Source: Pterois miles (taxonomy: Eukaryota; Chordata; Actinopteri; Perciformes; Scorpaenidae). From it: a stretch of DNA of 64,000 nt. The position numbers and the translations under genes are program-made. Under the pieces are notes generated by a model. The model did not search any database. It was not told the origin of the DNA and saw only the letters and a list, made by a program, of their open reading frames with translations. The stretch's first letter is position 1; the number at the start of each line of letters is the position of its first letter. Where the stretch lies: the NCBI GenBank assembly GCA_947000775.1, contig CAMQGK010000637.1, positions 21,940,001 through 22,004,000 of the forward strand, given 5' to 3'. Shown in pieces: positions 13,226-23,914 of this stretch.

Positions 13226-14656
13226 TATGAACTAAAGAGTAAAGAAGAAATGAACAAAAGATGGACAGTTAAGTCAGACTTAACTTCACTGTGAGTACCT
13301 AAAGCTATGACGAGAAAACCATCGCTCACCATTTACACTGTGTGTGTGTGTGTGTGTCTGTGGACAACGCCCCACTAGAGACTCTCATTAAATATATGAC
13401 TATCAGCAGGAGCCACAGTCTGAATGACCGTCGTCTCCATGAGTGTGTGTGACCATAATGTACTGTGTGCCCTGACCACTTACTGGGCTTTGGCAGGCAC
13501 GCATAGTGGGGGGATGATCAGTGTTTCATATGGTGAGATTTTGACCTTTTTTAACATACGTACGGCACCAGAAAGTGGCAATCAAGTGTGTTTCTTTCTA
13601 ACTTTTGTAGTCCGACATCATACATCATTTCTTTCTTTCTTCTGCCATATTTCATTAATATAAGAACACTGATCTATGTCGCGTGCTCTCTTTTGGAAAT
13701 TTAGTACAATTTCTGACTGAAATTCAGACAGTCTGAAGAATGACGTCAGCATTACTCGATCTGAAATGCACACATACACACATGCAGTGGTATAATGAGA
13801 AAAAGGTGCAAGCAGCACAATGCCTTTCAGTGCTGCCAGACCGTTTTTCTGCCTCCCATACTGCTCCCCTCCCTCTAACCCCCCCCCCCTCTTTTAGCTC
13901 CACATCTGTTTCCCCAAACTTGGGGAAGGGGCCTTGGAGAGAACAATATCTGGGTCAGGGTAAACTTCATGTCTTTCTGTGTGCATGTGGGCGCGCAAGC
14001 ATGAATGTGTGTACGACTCCATAAAGACCGTCACACACTGAACCTGATAGCACAATGTGTGTGTGTGTACAGTTTAACTCTTGATAGTTACATAAAATTG
14101 GTTTTGAGTGAGACGTTATCATCTGCATCCTGCGCGAATGTTGAGGAAAGGGAATCTCGGAAAATGCAGAAAGGGAAGATTCATTTCCCACACAGACATT
14201 GTGCACCATATTCTTACATTCTTCTTTTGTAGGTTTTACTGGATAACTATATTCCTCTTTATTCCATATAACTGGTTCAACAGTAAATGCTAAACATGCT
14301 CTTTTATTTTTGTGAAGAAATAACTTCATGAGTTAAATCCTGATTTTCTTCATGTGTGATACAGCAGTTTCCAATGAAGTCCACTCTTTTTTGTCTTGCA
14401 GTTTAACCCACTGGAGACTGATTAAAGTATATGCTGCCACCTCTTGGATAAAGCGGTCAACACAGTTGTAGACTAAGGCAAAGATGGTAAGTTTGAATGG
14501 ACCACCAGCTGTTGGACTGAGCAAATATACTTTATTAGTGACAAAGTGAACAAGAAACAACCCAATATCACAGAAAATCACATTGTCCGTTAACAACAAA
14601 TGTGTTACAAACATTTTGGTTAGCAATAGGACTACACTGACATGGATTATCTCCTG

Positions 14657-15049
14657 TTTAAAGGAGAATTTCACCCACAAAATGACCATTTGTATATCAA
14701 ATACTCAGCTAATGTTACCTTTAGGTACAGAAGAAAATACTGTTTTTCTCGCATGCCTCCACAGTGAACAACAAAGAACTATTGACTAATTGAAGTTACT
14801 GGGGGGGGGTTGTTTAACAGCAGAACTACATACACTCACACAACTCTTGCAGTTTAATCCAAGTCTCATATATCCAGTTGTATGCTTATTACTTCCCAAA
14901 CACAAACATCTTTGCTAAAACCTTAAAATATTTCAGACTCGCACAGATGAGTAGCATGCCAGCGCAAGCCTGAGGCTAAAAATGCTTTAAAACAAAGGTT
15001 TCAAAGAATCCAAGGTAACATGGGATGATTGTAGGAGTAGTCCTTTAAA
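14657..15049. repeat. MITE with TTTAAAGGA terminal inverted repeats
   Basis: It starts TTTAAAGGAGAATTTCACCC and ends GGAGTAGTCCTTTAAA, an inverted repeat with TTAA at each boundary. A G-run (GGGGGGGGG) lies inside near 14803. Non-coding; the piggyBac-like class is inferred from the TTAA boundaries. Confidence 0.6.
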
Positions 15050-15188
15050 ACAGACAACATGTTTGTATCTGCAGGAGAAAATTTTTCTGAATTGGGTGTC
15101 CATATATGTAACAAAAGAAACAAATAAAACAAGCATAAAAAATATGTTTTAACCAGAAATATCTCCACCTATAACATTGCTTATTAAT

Positions 15189-15194
15189 TTTATT
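15189..15194 (-). terminator. Candidate mreg polyadenylation signal
   Basis: TTTATT on the plus strand reads AATAAA on the mreg strand, about 300 bases past the stop codon. The surroundings are AT-rich, so a chance match is possible; transcript ends are needed to settle it. Confidence 0.3.
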
Positions 15195-15491
15195 AACAGC
15201 TGAGCAACACCAGAGCAACAGAAGTGCTAAAAGAGTGAAACTTCTGCTTTTAAAAGAAAATGAATAAATTCAAAGCATTATTTTTTACAGCATTATGAAT
15301 TGTAGTGTAAGCAACCAATACACTGTGGAATCAAATTAATTCATTCGACACAACAAATCAAAGAGAATATCTTTTCATTTTTCCCATTAGAATTACATTT
15401 TCCTCTACAAAAAATGGATGTTAAGAGTGGTAAATTGGTAAATAAATATTTTACTTTGCTTGTATGTCTTCTGTTTTTCTGTCACTGCCTC

Positions 15492-18400
15492 TCAGCCGAC
15501 TTTCTTGGGATATTTTTCTTTGGCCAGTCTGACAAAGTCCTCAGCGCTGTCCAGTGACACCAGGCGGTCCTGAGAGAACGATGAAGGCAGATGAGGAGCA
15601 TGATGAGAATGAAACGGGTGAGATTAGAGGGCTAGAGGATGCAGATGGATGAAGAAAGATAACAGAAGATGGGGGATAAATAGGAAGACAGGAAGGGAAG
15701 GAGGTGAAAGTGGATGTATACCATGACACAGAGGTATTTGCTGTGGTGTTCAGTTTCTGGAGGAAACAGAGAAGTCTGGTCCAGCAGTTGTTTCAACAGT
15801 TCAGTGGCTTTGTTAAGATGCTCCTGATCTCGACTGAACCGTCTCTGTCTGTTCACACACAGCAAGGCATCCACCTCACACTGATAACCTGCCGAGAGAT
15901 GAAGGGGAGATCAGATCATATACTGACAACAGAGCACAACAGAATATAGCAGCTTGGCGTTGACCAATCAGACAGAATAACATCGGCGTCTCACCTAGCT
16001 GCAGCAGGATTTTCCTCCATCGAGATCTGACTTCTCGTCTGGCGTAGCGTAAAGTGTATATGTCATAATTCAGCTTCTCCCATTCCTATAAACAAACACC
16101 AAATGTATCATACAATAGGTCTTTTTAACTTCTGTTGAAAGTTGTGGATAAAGCAGTGATTTTTAGACATCTGTTGGTTGGACAGCCTTGTTTCCTAAAA
16201 ATTATATTCCCATACAACAAACCCGCATTGTGAATTAGGTTGTATGTTTGTAATAATAATCAGCAGAAGTTGGAAGTGTAGGCAGAGGGTTGGGGTGGTG
16301 GATGGGTAAACAGTGCTTTCACCCAGAAGACCACTGTTAGCATGCTGTGTGAAACTAAAAGTCAGTGTTGACTTATTTCACTTTACGTGTGTTGCTTAAT
16401 AACGTATCAAACATAGCAATTTCAAGCCAAACCATGTTGTTGTTTTTACTAAATCTAACCAAGTACTTTTGTTAAAATTTACAACATTAACCACATGTTT
16501 AAAACTGCGAATGTAATCCAGGAGATAAAACGTTTCCCTTACAGCACAACTGAGAATGCAGTGACATCTCAGACAGAGGCAGGGTTGACAGTGTTACAGT
16601 CATAGAAATAGAATAGGAGTAGTAGTAGTACTTGTTGCTGTAGTCATTTGACAGTGGCAAAAGAAAATGGTGATTGTTGTCACTTGTTATGGTGATAACA
16701 ACGTCAGAGCCGTAAAATGTGTTGCTCTGCCGCTAAGCTAGCAGCGCAGGTAGTCGCAGAGCCGAATCTATCTATTAAGGCCAATTCATACTTTCTGTCT
16801 TACGTACGTATAAAAGGAACAGCCGGCCTGGTGGCACCACACGCACACACGCTAAACACAGATACTGTAGTTTTACATTTGCCGCTGGCATGAGTGAGTC
16901 CGCTCTGATCATCATGGTATGTTGATTTGACTGGGAATGTCCGTGTGGTCATGGCTAACTGGGACACTTGAATAGAACAGAGCCATTGTTAATGTTATTA
17001 GTAACACCTGTGCTTTCCGTAATACGATAAGGCCAATACGTATTTGTAAAGTCTACTTGAGCAGAGAATGAAGTCGCTCTCCTTCTGTGTGTTGTAATCC
17101 AAGGTTCTCTGTGCTTTGTTGACATAGCCGGGCATGCTGTGCATGCTTTTAGTGCGTGTTCTTGCATGTGAGTGTGTGAGCTTGCCCAAATGACTAGCTC
17201 ACGGTTGCCGCTCTGCACTGCTTTCATACGGCGATTATAGCTTATAACTCCGTCCTCGTCCTGACCAATGGCATCATTGAGGAAGCTCATCACCCCCCCC
17301 AACACCGTTATCTCTGCCAGCACTCTCGCTGTTTGCATTGTTAGCGCTGTTAGCTGCGAGCTGCATCACCATTTTCAGAGCTGTTGTTGGCAAAAGAAAT
17401 GCTCACAATCCCATATTTAGCACCTTTAAGCCAAACAACTAGTAATGTTTGAAACTGATTACTGTTTGAGAAAAATGATGTGAACTGTAACTTTAAATTA
17501 CGCAAAGCAGAGAGTTTGGAGACTAGTATGTTGTGCTTTATTTACTGGACTAGTCTTTCACCACAGTGCTGAATTTCCTTTTAATGTGGCAGGCCTGTTT
17601 GTTTGTCCTAGTGTTAACAACAGTCTCACAACATGATTGGAATGGTTCAGTGGATATTCTCTTTGAATGGCCGCCAGGCTGACGGCCTACATCCCCATTA
17701 AGGAATTTGTGTATTAACACAATGTGTCCACTGTGTCCTACAGCCTGCTGTTCTCAACAAGAAGACTGACGGTCACATGTTCCCCAAACTCTCTGCTCAG
17801 AGATTCAGCTCTTCTCGAGAGAATTACTGAGATACTGACATTTTGAAGGATAAAACCTATTTTTATTCACATTTTGAAGTGTCGCATTAGAAAGGGGGCG
17901 GCTGTGCTCAGAGGGTAGAGCAGGTTGTCTACCAATCGGGAGGTTGGTGGTTCGATCCCCGGCTGCTCTGGTCACATGTTAAAGTGTCCTCGAGCAAGAC
18001 ACTTAATCCCAAAGTGCTCCAAAAGTCTTAGCCATCGGTGTGTCAATGAGTATTTAGATTAGATTTATTCAGATTAGATCCTGATGGGCAAAGTTGGTAC
18101 CTTCTGCCATCAGTGTGTGAATGCTGACATGTAATGTAAAGCGCCTTTGAGTGGTTGGAAGACTAGAAAAGCGCTATGTACAGTGCTGTGAAAAAATATT
18201 TGCTCCCTTCCTGATTTCTTATATTTTTGATTATATGTCACACTTCACTGTTTCAGATCATCAAAAACAAATTTTAATGTCATACAAAGATAACCTGAGT
18301 AAATAGAACATGCAGTTTTTAAATGCTGATTTTATTTATTAAGGGAAAAAAAAGCTATCCAAACCTACCTGGCCCTATGTGAAAAAGTAATTGCCTCCCT

Positions 18401-21400
18401 TGTTAAATCATGAATTAACTGTGATTAACCACAGTTTTTTTTGGAAAGCTGAGTTCAATTTCACTAGCCCTAATTACTGACAAAGGGAAGGAGGCTAAAA
18501 GATCTGAAATAGCAACACATCATGCTGCTATCTAAAGAATTTCAAGAACAGATGAGAAACAAAGTCACTGACATCTATCAGCCTGGAAAGGGTTACAATA
18601 CAAAGCCATTTCTAAGGCTCTGGGACTCCAGCGAACCACGCTGAGAGCCATTATCCACAAATGGAGAAACCTTAGAACATTGGTGAACCTTCCCAGGACT
18701 GGCCGGCCTACCAAAATTACTCCAAGAGCATCAACGACTCATCCAGGAGGTCACAAAATAACCCAGAACAACCTCTAAAGAACCGCAGGCCTCACTTGCT
18801 TCAGTTAAGGTCAGTGTCCATGAATCAACAATAAGACAGAGGCCAGGCCAAAATGGCATCATGGGAGAGGTTCAAGGAGACAACCGCTGCTGACCACAAA
18901 GAACACAAAGGCTTGTCTCACATTTGTCAAAAAACTTCTTGATGAACCCAAAGACATTTGGGAAAATGTTCTGTGGACATCGTACCAAACATGGTGGTTT
19001 GCTGCTTCGGGACCTGGACTTATTGCCGTAACTGATGGAACCATGAATTCTGATCTGTACCATAAAATCCTAAATGAGAATGTCCGGCCATCAGTTTGTT
19101 ACCTCAAGCTCAAGCCCACTTGGGTTCTACAGCAGGACAATTATCTGAAACACACCAGCCAGTCCACCCCTGAATGGCTTAAAAGAAACAAAGTGAAGGT
19201 TTTGGAGTGGCCTAGTCAAAGTCCAGACTTCAATCCCGTTGAGATGCAGTGGCATGACCTTAAACCGGCCTTTCATGCTCGAAAACCCTCCAGTGTGGCT
19301 GAATTAAAACAATTGTGGAAAGAAGAGTGGGCCAAAATTCCTCCACAGAGATGTAAAAGACTCATTGCCAGTTATCGCAAACGCTTGATTTCAGACGTTG
19401 CTGCCAAGAGTGGCACAACCATTTATTAGGTTTCGGGGGCAATTACTTTTACCTTTAATGAATTAAATCATGATTTAAAAACTGTATTTTCTATTCAGTC
19501 AGGTTGTCTTTGTCAAATGTTAAAATTTGTTTGATGATCTGAAATATTTAAGTGTGACAAATATGCAAAATTATCCGAAATCAGTAAGGGAGCAAATACT
19601 TTTTCACAGCACTGTAAATGCAAGTTCAAATCCAAAAGCTGTGTGGAAATGGAAAAAGTTTATGAAACTTCCTCAGTTGTGCAAAAAAAGTTTTTACACT
19701 CACTTGATGCGGTTTTTACCTTAATCGTAAAAGAGTTGATGCACTATAAAGATTCTGGCAACGCCTTTGCTAAATAAATTTTGACGTAGTGAACTGATCA
19801 TCTGATTCAGCTATCAATGTCTTCTCATTCCCATAACGTGCGAATGTTTGTCTTCATCTCCGGACAGCATGAAACAGCAATAAAAATACTAGCATGAAAG
19901 AGCTGTAGCATGGAAGGCCAATTAAAACATGTCTAATTAAAACAAATTCATGAGGACCTCGCTCCATTTTCTCTCTTACATTTGTTAGAGATGGCCAAAG
20001 TGACTTGTTTTATTCACAGTTCACAGCCTCTACTTCTTCTACTAGCTGTTTATTCGCTCCAGACCAGTTGACAGACACTGAACTGTGCCTAATTTGTTTT
20101 TTGCATCTTCATAAATTTGCTTAAAATTCGTCTGACAATTGAATGGAAACACGGCTATATGCTCAAAAATTTACTGTACAGTATGTCTGACCCATTTTAG
20201 CTCTCTAATATACAACCTATAGTAAGGTACCCTGTGAGCGGTATTGGGTCACTGATTGAGTCAGTGAATATGGTATCATGTCTCCTCTCTGCGTGTGTGT
20301 TTTAACATATTTTTGGATTATTTTGGATTCTAGGTCACAAGTTCATTTACTTACATGAAAGTGAGTCATGTGTCCTCTCCCCTTATTGAATAATTACATT
20401 AAAGAGCGGCAGTAGAAGAGGTACAGAAACGTATAGACTTAAGTACTGTAGTACCTCTTGTACTAGTACATGTGTGTAATTTCTATGCATCACGCCATGA
20501 AGAAATACAGTACGTCTTTGTCCAGATGTACACGGCAGGTCTCTACTTAGTTCATTTGCTACTAATCACTGGTAACTGTGTAAAAGTGATCACATATAGC
20601 TTTGCATTAAAACATAAAATAGGTACAAAAATGGTATAAAATGCTGTTTTCAGCCTCTCAAATATGGAGATTTCCCACTTTTCTCTGTTTATATCATATT
20701 AAACTGAGTATTGTTGGGTTTTACACCAAACTATTAATCCATTAATGTAGAAAATAATCAGCAGATTAATCAATAATGAAAGTAATTGTTAGTTGCAGCT
20801 TTAGAATCTTTTAAACTTCTGTTAGCTATTTTTATATTGTAGCCAACTACAAGGACTTTTTACACTTATTTGCATTTCCGTAGACACAAAATTGTCAGTA
20901 TCATATATTTATTCCCTCTCACATTGTCTGTTGTGCTATGCATCGCCTATGCAACAACAACACACTTTCTCTCACCTCTGTAGCTTTGTCAGCCTGGTCT
21001 CTCATGCTGATAAAAGCCTGTAACTCTTTGTCCGACCCTCTCCTGATGGGAGAGTCACAGGGTCTGTTTGCGTCGCCCCACGGGTCCACAGCGCTCTTTC
21101 TCGAAGGCCTTGGCCCAAAAGGGCTCTCCTCTTCTGGGTCACTGTTGCTGGACTCACTGGATATCTGCACTGGTTTTCTGGAGGCTGTGGTGGTGCGCAT
21201 ACTGGAGAGAGTGAGGAAATAACTGGTTTAAAAGCAGAACATTATAATTTAAAAAGTCACCTAGTTCCAGTAGATTAAAATAAATGAAGATTAGAGGCAG
21301 AGCTTGTCATGTCTGTCAGGTGTCTCACCGCAAAATAGCATTCTTCTCGTCCCTGTTGTGTTTCAGATAGTACTGACAGCAACAGATGGTAAACTTGGCA

Positions 21401-21405
21401 CCCAT
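15492..21405 (-). CDS. mreg: Melanoregulin (five-exon gene, 212 aa)
   Basis: Coding exons, in transcript order on the minus strand: 21405-21329, 21201-20976, 16085-15995, 15888-15722 and 15569-15492. All four introns are GT-AG and the joined frame is open for 213 codons including TGA. The protein is 212 aa, against about 214 for human MREG. Exon 1 begins MGAKFTICCC; this Cys-rich N-terminus matches the palmitoylated, membrane-anchoring start of melanoregulin. Exon 3 reads EWEKLNYDIYTLR followed by a basic helix. Exon 5 reads DRLVSLDSAEDF and ends YPKKVG, matching the family's DRLIALDAAEEF and YPKK end. In mammals the protein links melanosomes and late endosomes/lysosomes to dynein-based retrograde transport and affects pigment transfer; that role is inferred here. 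The N-terminal third (exon 2, Ser/Pro/Glu-rich) diverges from mammals but keeps the spacing to EWxKLNYD. The start was chosen because it joins in phase and supplies the Cys cluster. The 4.9-kb second intron is filled with repeats. No break was seen. Confidence 0.93.
16340..16520. repeat. Dispersed repeat with AAGCCAAACCATGTTGTT core
   Basis: The core (AAACTAAAAGTCAGTGTTGACTT, then AAGCCAAACCATGTTG and CTAACCAAGTACTTTTG) recurs at 33150-33340, 39390-39480 and, inverted, at 39700-39790 and 54660-54930. No coding capacity. It lies in mreg intron 2. Confidence 0.5.
16970..17429. repeat. MITE-like repeat, copy 2 of 3
   Basis: It shares ordered blocks with 4560-4995 and 31911-32297: CTTTGTTGACATAG, GCTCACGG-like then GCTCTGCACTGC, GTTAGCTGCGAGC and an end CACCTTTAA. 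The 3' edge is a TTAA. The 5' edge is unclear. Confidence 0.6.
17897..18180 (+). repeat. tRNA-derived SINE, 5' part (split by Tc1)
   Basis: A tRNA-like head, GGCTGTGCTCAGAGGGTAGAG, carries an A-box-like segment, and the B box GGTTCGATCC lies at 17949-17958. The body (CTCGAGCAAGACACTTAAT and GACTAGAAAAGCGCTATGTA) is a widespread teleost SINE. The rest continues after the Tc1 copy at 19615. Confidence 0.8.
18181..19614 (+). mobile_element. Degenerate Tc1/mariner transposon in mreg intron 2
   Basis: The element starts CAGTGCTGTGAAAAAATA and ends with its inverse TTTTTCACAGCACTG, and is flanked by TA on both sides, the Tc1 target duplication. A plus-strand transposase can be followed in pieces from about 18483: a helix-turn-helix part near 18600-18690, then the C-terminal catalytic half. 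The last piece, 19043-19429, is open and keeps a QQD motif and SPDFNPVEMQW, the region with the final acidic residue of the DDE triad. Upstream frames have stops and indels, so it cannot encode a full transposase. It interrupts a SINE. Confidence 0.92.
19615..19640 (+). repeat. tRNA-derived SINE, 3' remainder
   Basis: TAAATGCAAGTTCAAATCC continues the SINE tail (GCGCTATATAAATGCAAGTCC in related copies) exactly where the Tc1 element ends. The SINE was therefore in place before the Tc1 insertion. Confidence 0.7.
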
Positions 21406-21646
21406 TGGCGCTTTCTAAAAGTTACCAACAATCAGAATATATCTTCCCTGATAAAATCCCAAAACAATCACACCTCGTCCCACAGGTTTCCTCTAAAATC
21501 CTCACAAAATCTAAATATTTCCAACCTGAAATGTCCTCATTTGTCGAAGACTAAAAATCCAGGCAATATCTTATCTTGTTGTGTCCGTCCCCGTTTCCCT
21601 GTGCCTAGCCTGGGCTGAATTAGAGCCGTCTGTCAATTACATTATC

Positions 21647-21653
21647 CACGTGA
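21647..21653 (-). promoter_or_regulatory. M-box/E-box upstream of mreg
   Basis: The minus strand reads TCACGTG, an exact fit to the TCAYRTG core bound by MITF/TFE-type bHLH-zip factors. It lies about 240 bases upstream of the mreg start codon. MITF/TFE factors control melanosome and lysosome genes, so the match suits the gene product. A single heptamer is weak evidence without occupancy or conservation data. Confidence 0.35.
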
Positions 21654-21699
21654 GTGCAAACAGGCGATAACAAAAACAACACACATACACACAGGGCAG

Positions 21700-22030
21700 C
21701 TCAGGGATGAATGGCACATTTATTCAGCAACTCCTGATGGTGCAGAATGCAGCAGGAGCTGCAAAACACAGTCTCACTGCACAACCTGTAGTTTGCATCT
21801 GGAACTGTACTCATAATTGCTTTGTAACTGGTTATGTGAAATGTTTGTGGAGAAGCATAATGATGAATGTTTCAATGTTGTATGAATGAATGTTGTGTGT
21901 ATTAATGTGTAATGTATAATTTTAGTGACATATAAGAAATGTTAATGCATATTGGCCTGTAAAAAATGGAAATGCTTTTTCCAATGTGATGTGAGATCCA
22001 AGGTCACCTCTTGGTGGAGAGGTCATCTAA
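21700..22030 (+). repeat. Direct duplication, copy A (mreg side)
   Basis: From about 21798 to 22010 this matches 23609-23842 in the same orientation. Shared stretches include CTTTGTAACTGGTTAT, GGAGAAGCAT, ATAATTTTAGTGACA and the DR1-like TCCAAGGTCA. The best match covers roughly 210-230 bases with small indels. The 5' part (21700-21797) matches poorly. The DR1-like site of this copy (AGATCCAAGGTCA) is at 21994-22006. It may be a local duplication or two copies of one dispersed repeat. Confidence 0.7.
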
Positions 22031-22082
22031 ACATCAGGTTGTAAAAAGTAAAGATCTGCCAGGCTTGTGTAGTTGCTCTTTT

Positions 22083-23503
22083 AGGGATGGAAACGTTCAG
22101 TTTGGTTCGGGTCTTTTATGTATCGTTCGGTTCATTTGAAATAGGTTATGAGGCCAATTGTGTGTTTTTTTTATCGAGTTTATTGTCACACTAGAAATTA
22201 AGGCCTATGAAAAGAGGCTGGGACACGGGTGGACAGGGGTATAGGGCATAATGCATGCAGTGAACTGAAGCTGCAGTCGTGCCTTGTGACTGGCTCAGTT
22301 TCAGCGAGGACAGACCAGATTTTACTGCGCATGTCTCTCAACTCAGCACGTTAGCTTGGTGGTTAGCAGCGAATGGTAAACGTGTAAGTTATTTAGTTGA
22401 GTTGTGAATGACTTTAGTTTCTTCTAGTCAGCAGTGATCAGTGGTTGTGTTCGGGGAGTTTACTGTGAAGGGTGGAACGGTAGCAGAGAAGCAGTGATGT
22501 GCTGTTATTGAGAAGGGTCGAGACTACGGAGCCTCTGTGTTATTAATATATTATCCATATAAAGTTTAGGAGCAACGTAAACCTCGGCTACACAAGCTGA
22601 AACTAAAGCTGGCAGTAGACTCTGTAGTCTGACTGTTTAGGTTAGTTTGTCATGTATCTTAGTAGTAAACTCATCAGCTGGCTGAGACAAAGCAGCTCCT
22701 CCTCTACCAGCAGGACCTGTAGTGGTTCACATCAGCAGAAGGAGGAGGACAGAGGACAGGAGGACAGAGGACAGGAGGACAGAGGACAGGAGGACAGGAG
22801 GACAGAGGACAGGAGGACAGGAGGACAGAGGACAGGAGGAAGGACTGATACTGACTGATGTTTGTGTTCTTCAGTCTTTATAAACTTCACTTAGGAATAG
22901 GATTTATTTTATTAACATGTTAGATTGTTTCCAGTGAGATATTAATGAGTTTATATGGTGACTTTGCTGTTATAAACATTACTGTTGCTGCTCTAGAAAC
23001 AACATGTGTCCTAGTTGTATTTAGATATTAAATTCATATCTGGTTCTGAATTTAAAAACAACCAGGATGACGTCAGTATAGCTAATATGCACACTTCAAT
23101 ATTTTTTTGCACATGGCAGATTTTCCTCATATGCTGCAGGTCTACTATATGTTAGGGTTGTTTAAAAAAAGGTCAATTGCCGGCTGACCTGATGCTGCAC
23201 TTTTTGTTGATTTTGTTGATTTTGGTTAATTAACTCTATTTAAATAACACAGTGTCACTTTTCTTTTAGATAAGAAGACCAGCCAAAAGATGTGACAAGG
23301 AAGAAGTGTTTTGTTCCTCATGTTAGCCTACTGTTGTGACGACAGATAGCTGTTGACTTATTTTGCCAAATAAATGAAAAGCATGTTTAAATTGAAGTTG
23401 GAAATTGGCCTCCCGGCTGTACCATAAATGTACCGAACCGAAAACCAAGAGCCCAAACCGTGATATGAACCGAACTGTGAATCTTGTGAACCGTCCTACT
23501 AAG
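22083..23503. mobile_element. Probable hAT-like element between mreg and cpo
   Basis: The left end starts TAGGGATGGAAACG and runs into TTTGGTTCGG. The right end holds ACCGAACCGAA, then AACCGTCCTACTA, roughly the inverse of the left. Such GGTTCGGTTC-rich ends are typical of a teleost hAT group. No transposase frame is left. Target duplications were not found, so the borders are approximate. Confidence 0.45.
22741..22840 (+). repeat. GGAGGACA/GAGGACA minisatellite
   Basis: About 100 bases of alternating GGAGGACA and GAGGACA units, purine-rich on the plus strand. It lies inside the hAT-like element between the two genes. Irregular alternation of the two units shows unequal exchange or slippage. 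Confidence 0.9.
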
Positions 23504-23514
23504 CTTTATGGAGT

Positions 23515-23850
23515 TCCAGTGTTAGCCGCCATGTTGGAACTGTTTCCTCCAGGCCATGAGCTACACATCAACACGTGGACACAAAAGCTGGCCAGTTGGT
23601 ATGGGTTTACATCTGGAATTCTGTCATGTTTGCTTTGTAACTGGTTATATTCAATGTTTCTGGAGAAGCATAGTGACATTTTAGGACACATAAATATGTA
23701 CAAAGAAGAGAGCAGTCTACTAAATTGAGATATCAGCTGTTATATAATTTTAGTGACACTTCATAAATGTTAATACATAACGGGCTGTAAAAAAGGGAAG
23801 TGCTTTTGTCAACATAATGATGTGAGGTCCAAGGTCATTTGACTGATAAA
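23515..23850 (+). repeat. Direct duplication, copy B (cpo promoter side)
   Basis: This is the partner of the segment at 21798-22010. It carries an extra stretch of about 60 bases between the GGAGAAGCAT block and the ATAATTTTAGTGACA block. It ends within 80 bases of the cpo start codon and contains the intact DR1 motif, so it probably forms part of the cpo promoter. Confidence 0.7.
23825..23837 (+). promoter_or_regulatory. DR1 nuclear-receptor motif upstream of cpo
   Basis: AGGTCCAAGGTCA is two AGGTCM half-sites spaced by one base, the arrangement bound by HNF4 and RXR heterodimers. It ends 77 bases before the cpo start codon. HNF4A is a main driver of enterocyte genes and mammalian CPO is an intestinal brush-border enzyme, so position and type agree. 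Function is inferred. Confidence 0.45.
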
Positions 23851-23852
23851 TA
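23845..23852 (+). promoter_or_regulatory. Possible TATA-like element of cpo
   Basis: GATAAATA differs by one base from TATAAATA and lies 62 bases before the cpo ATG. A start site near 23875-23885 would give a 5' UTR of 30-40 bases. The motif is common in AT-rich DNA, so confidence is low. Confidence 0.25.
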
Positions 23853-23914
23853 ATTACCACTGCTACTAGAAGTGACTGACAGCAGTGTTGGTTAGTGATG
23901 CAGCAGTCGAGCAA

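Noticed and set aside
17897..17965. tRNA gene (box B GGTTCGATCC)
   Set aside because: Same reason: head of a SINE split by Tc1.
19043..19429. 128-codon frame as a host gene
   Set aside because: It is the C-terminal part of a Tc1 transposase within terminal inverted repeats.
20919..21200. Melanoregulin starting at the Met at 21200
   Set aside because: CTCTCTCCAG directly before TATG is a splice acceptor, and exon 1 at 21405-21329 joins in phase with the expected Cys-rich start.
22741..22840. CRISPR-like array
   Set aside because: Units abut without unique spacers; eukaryotic minisatellite.
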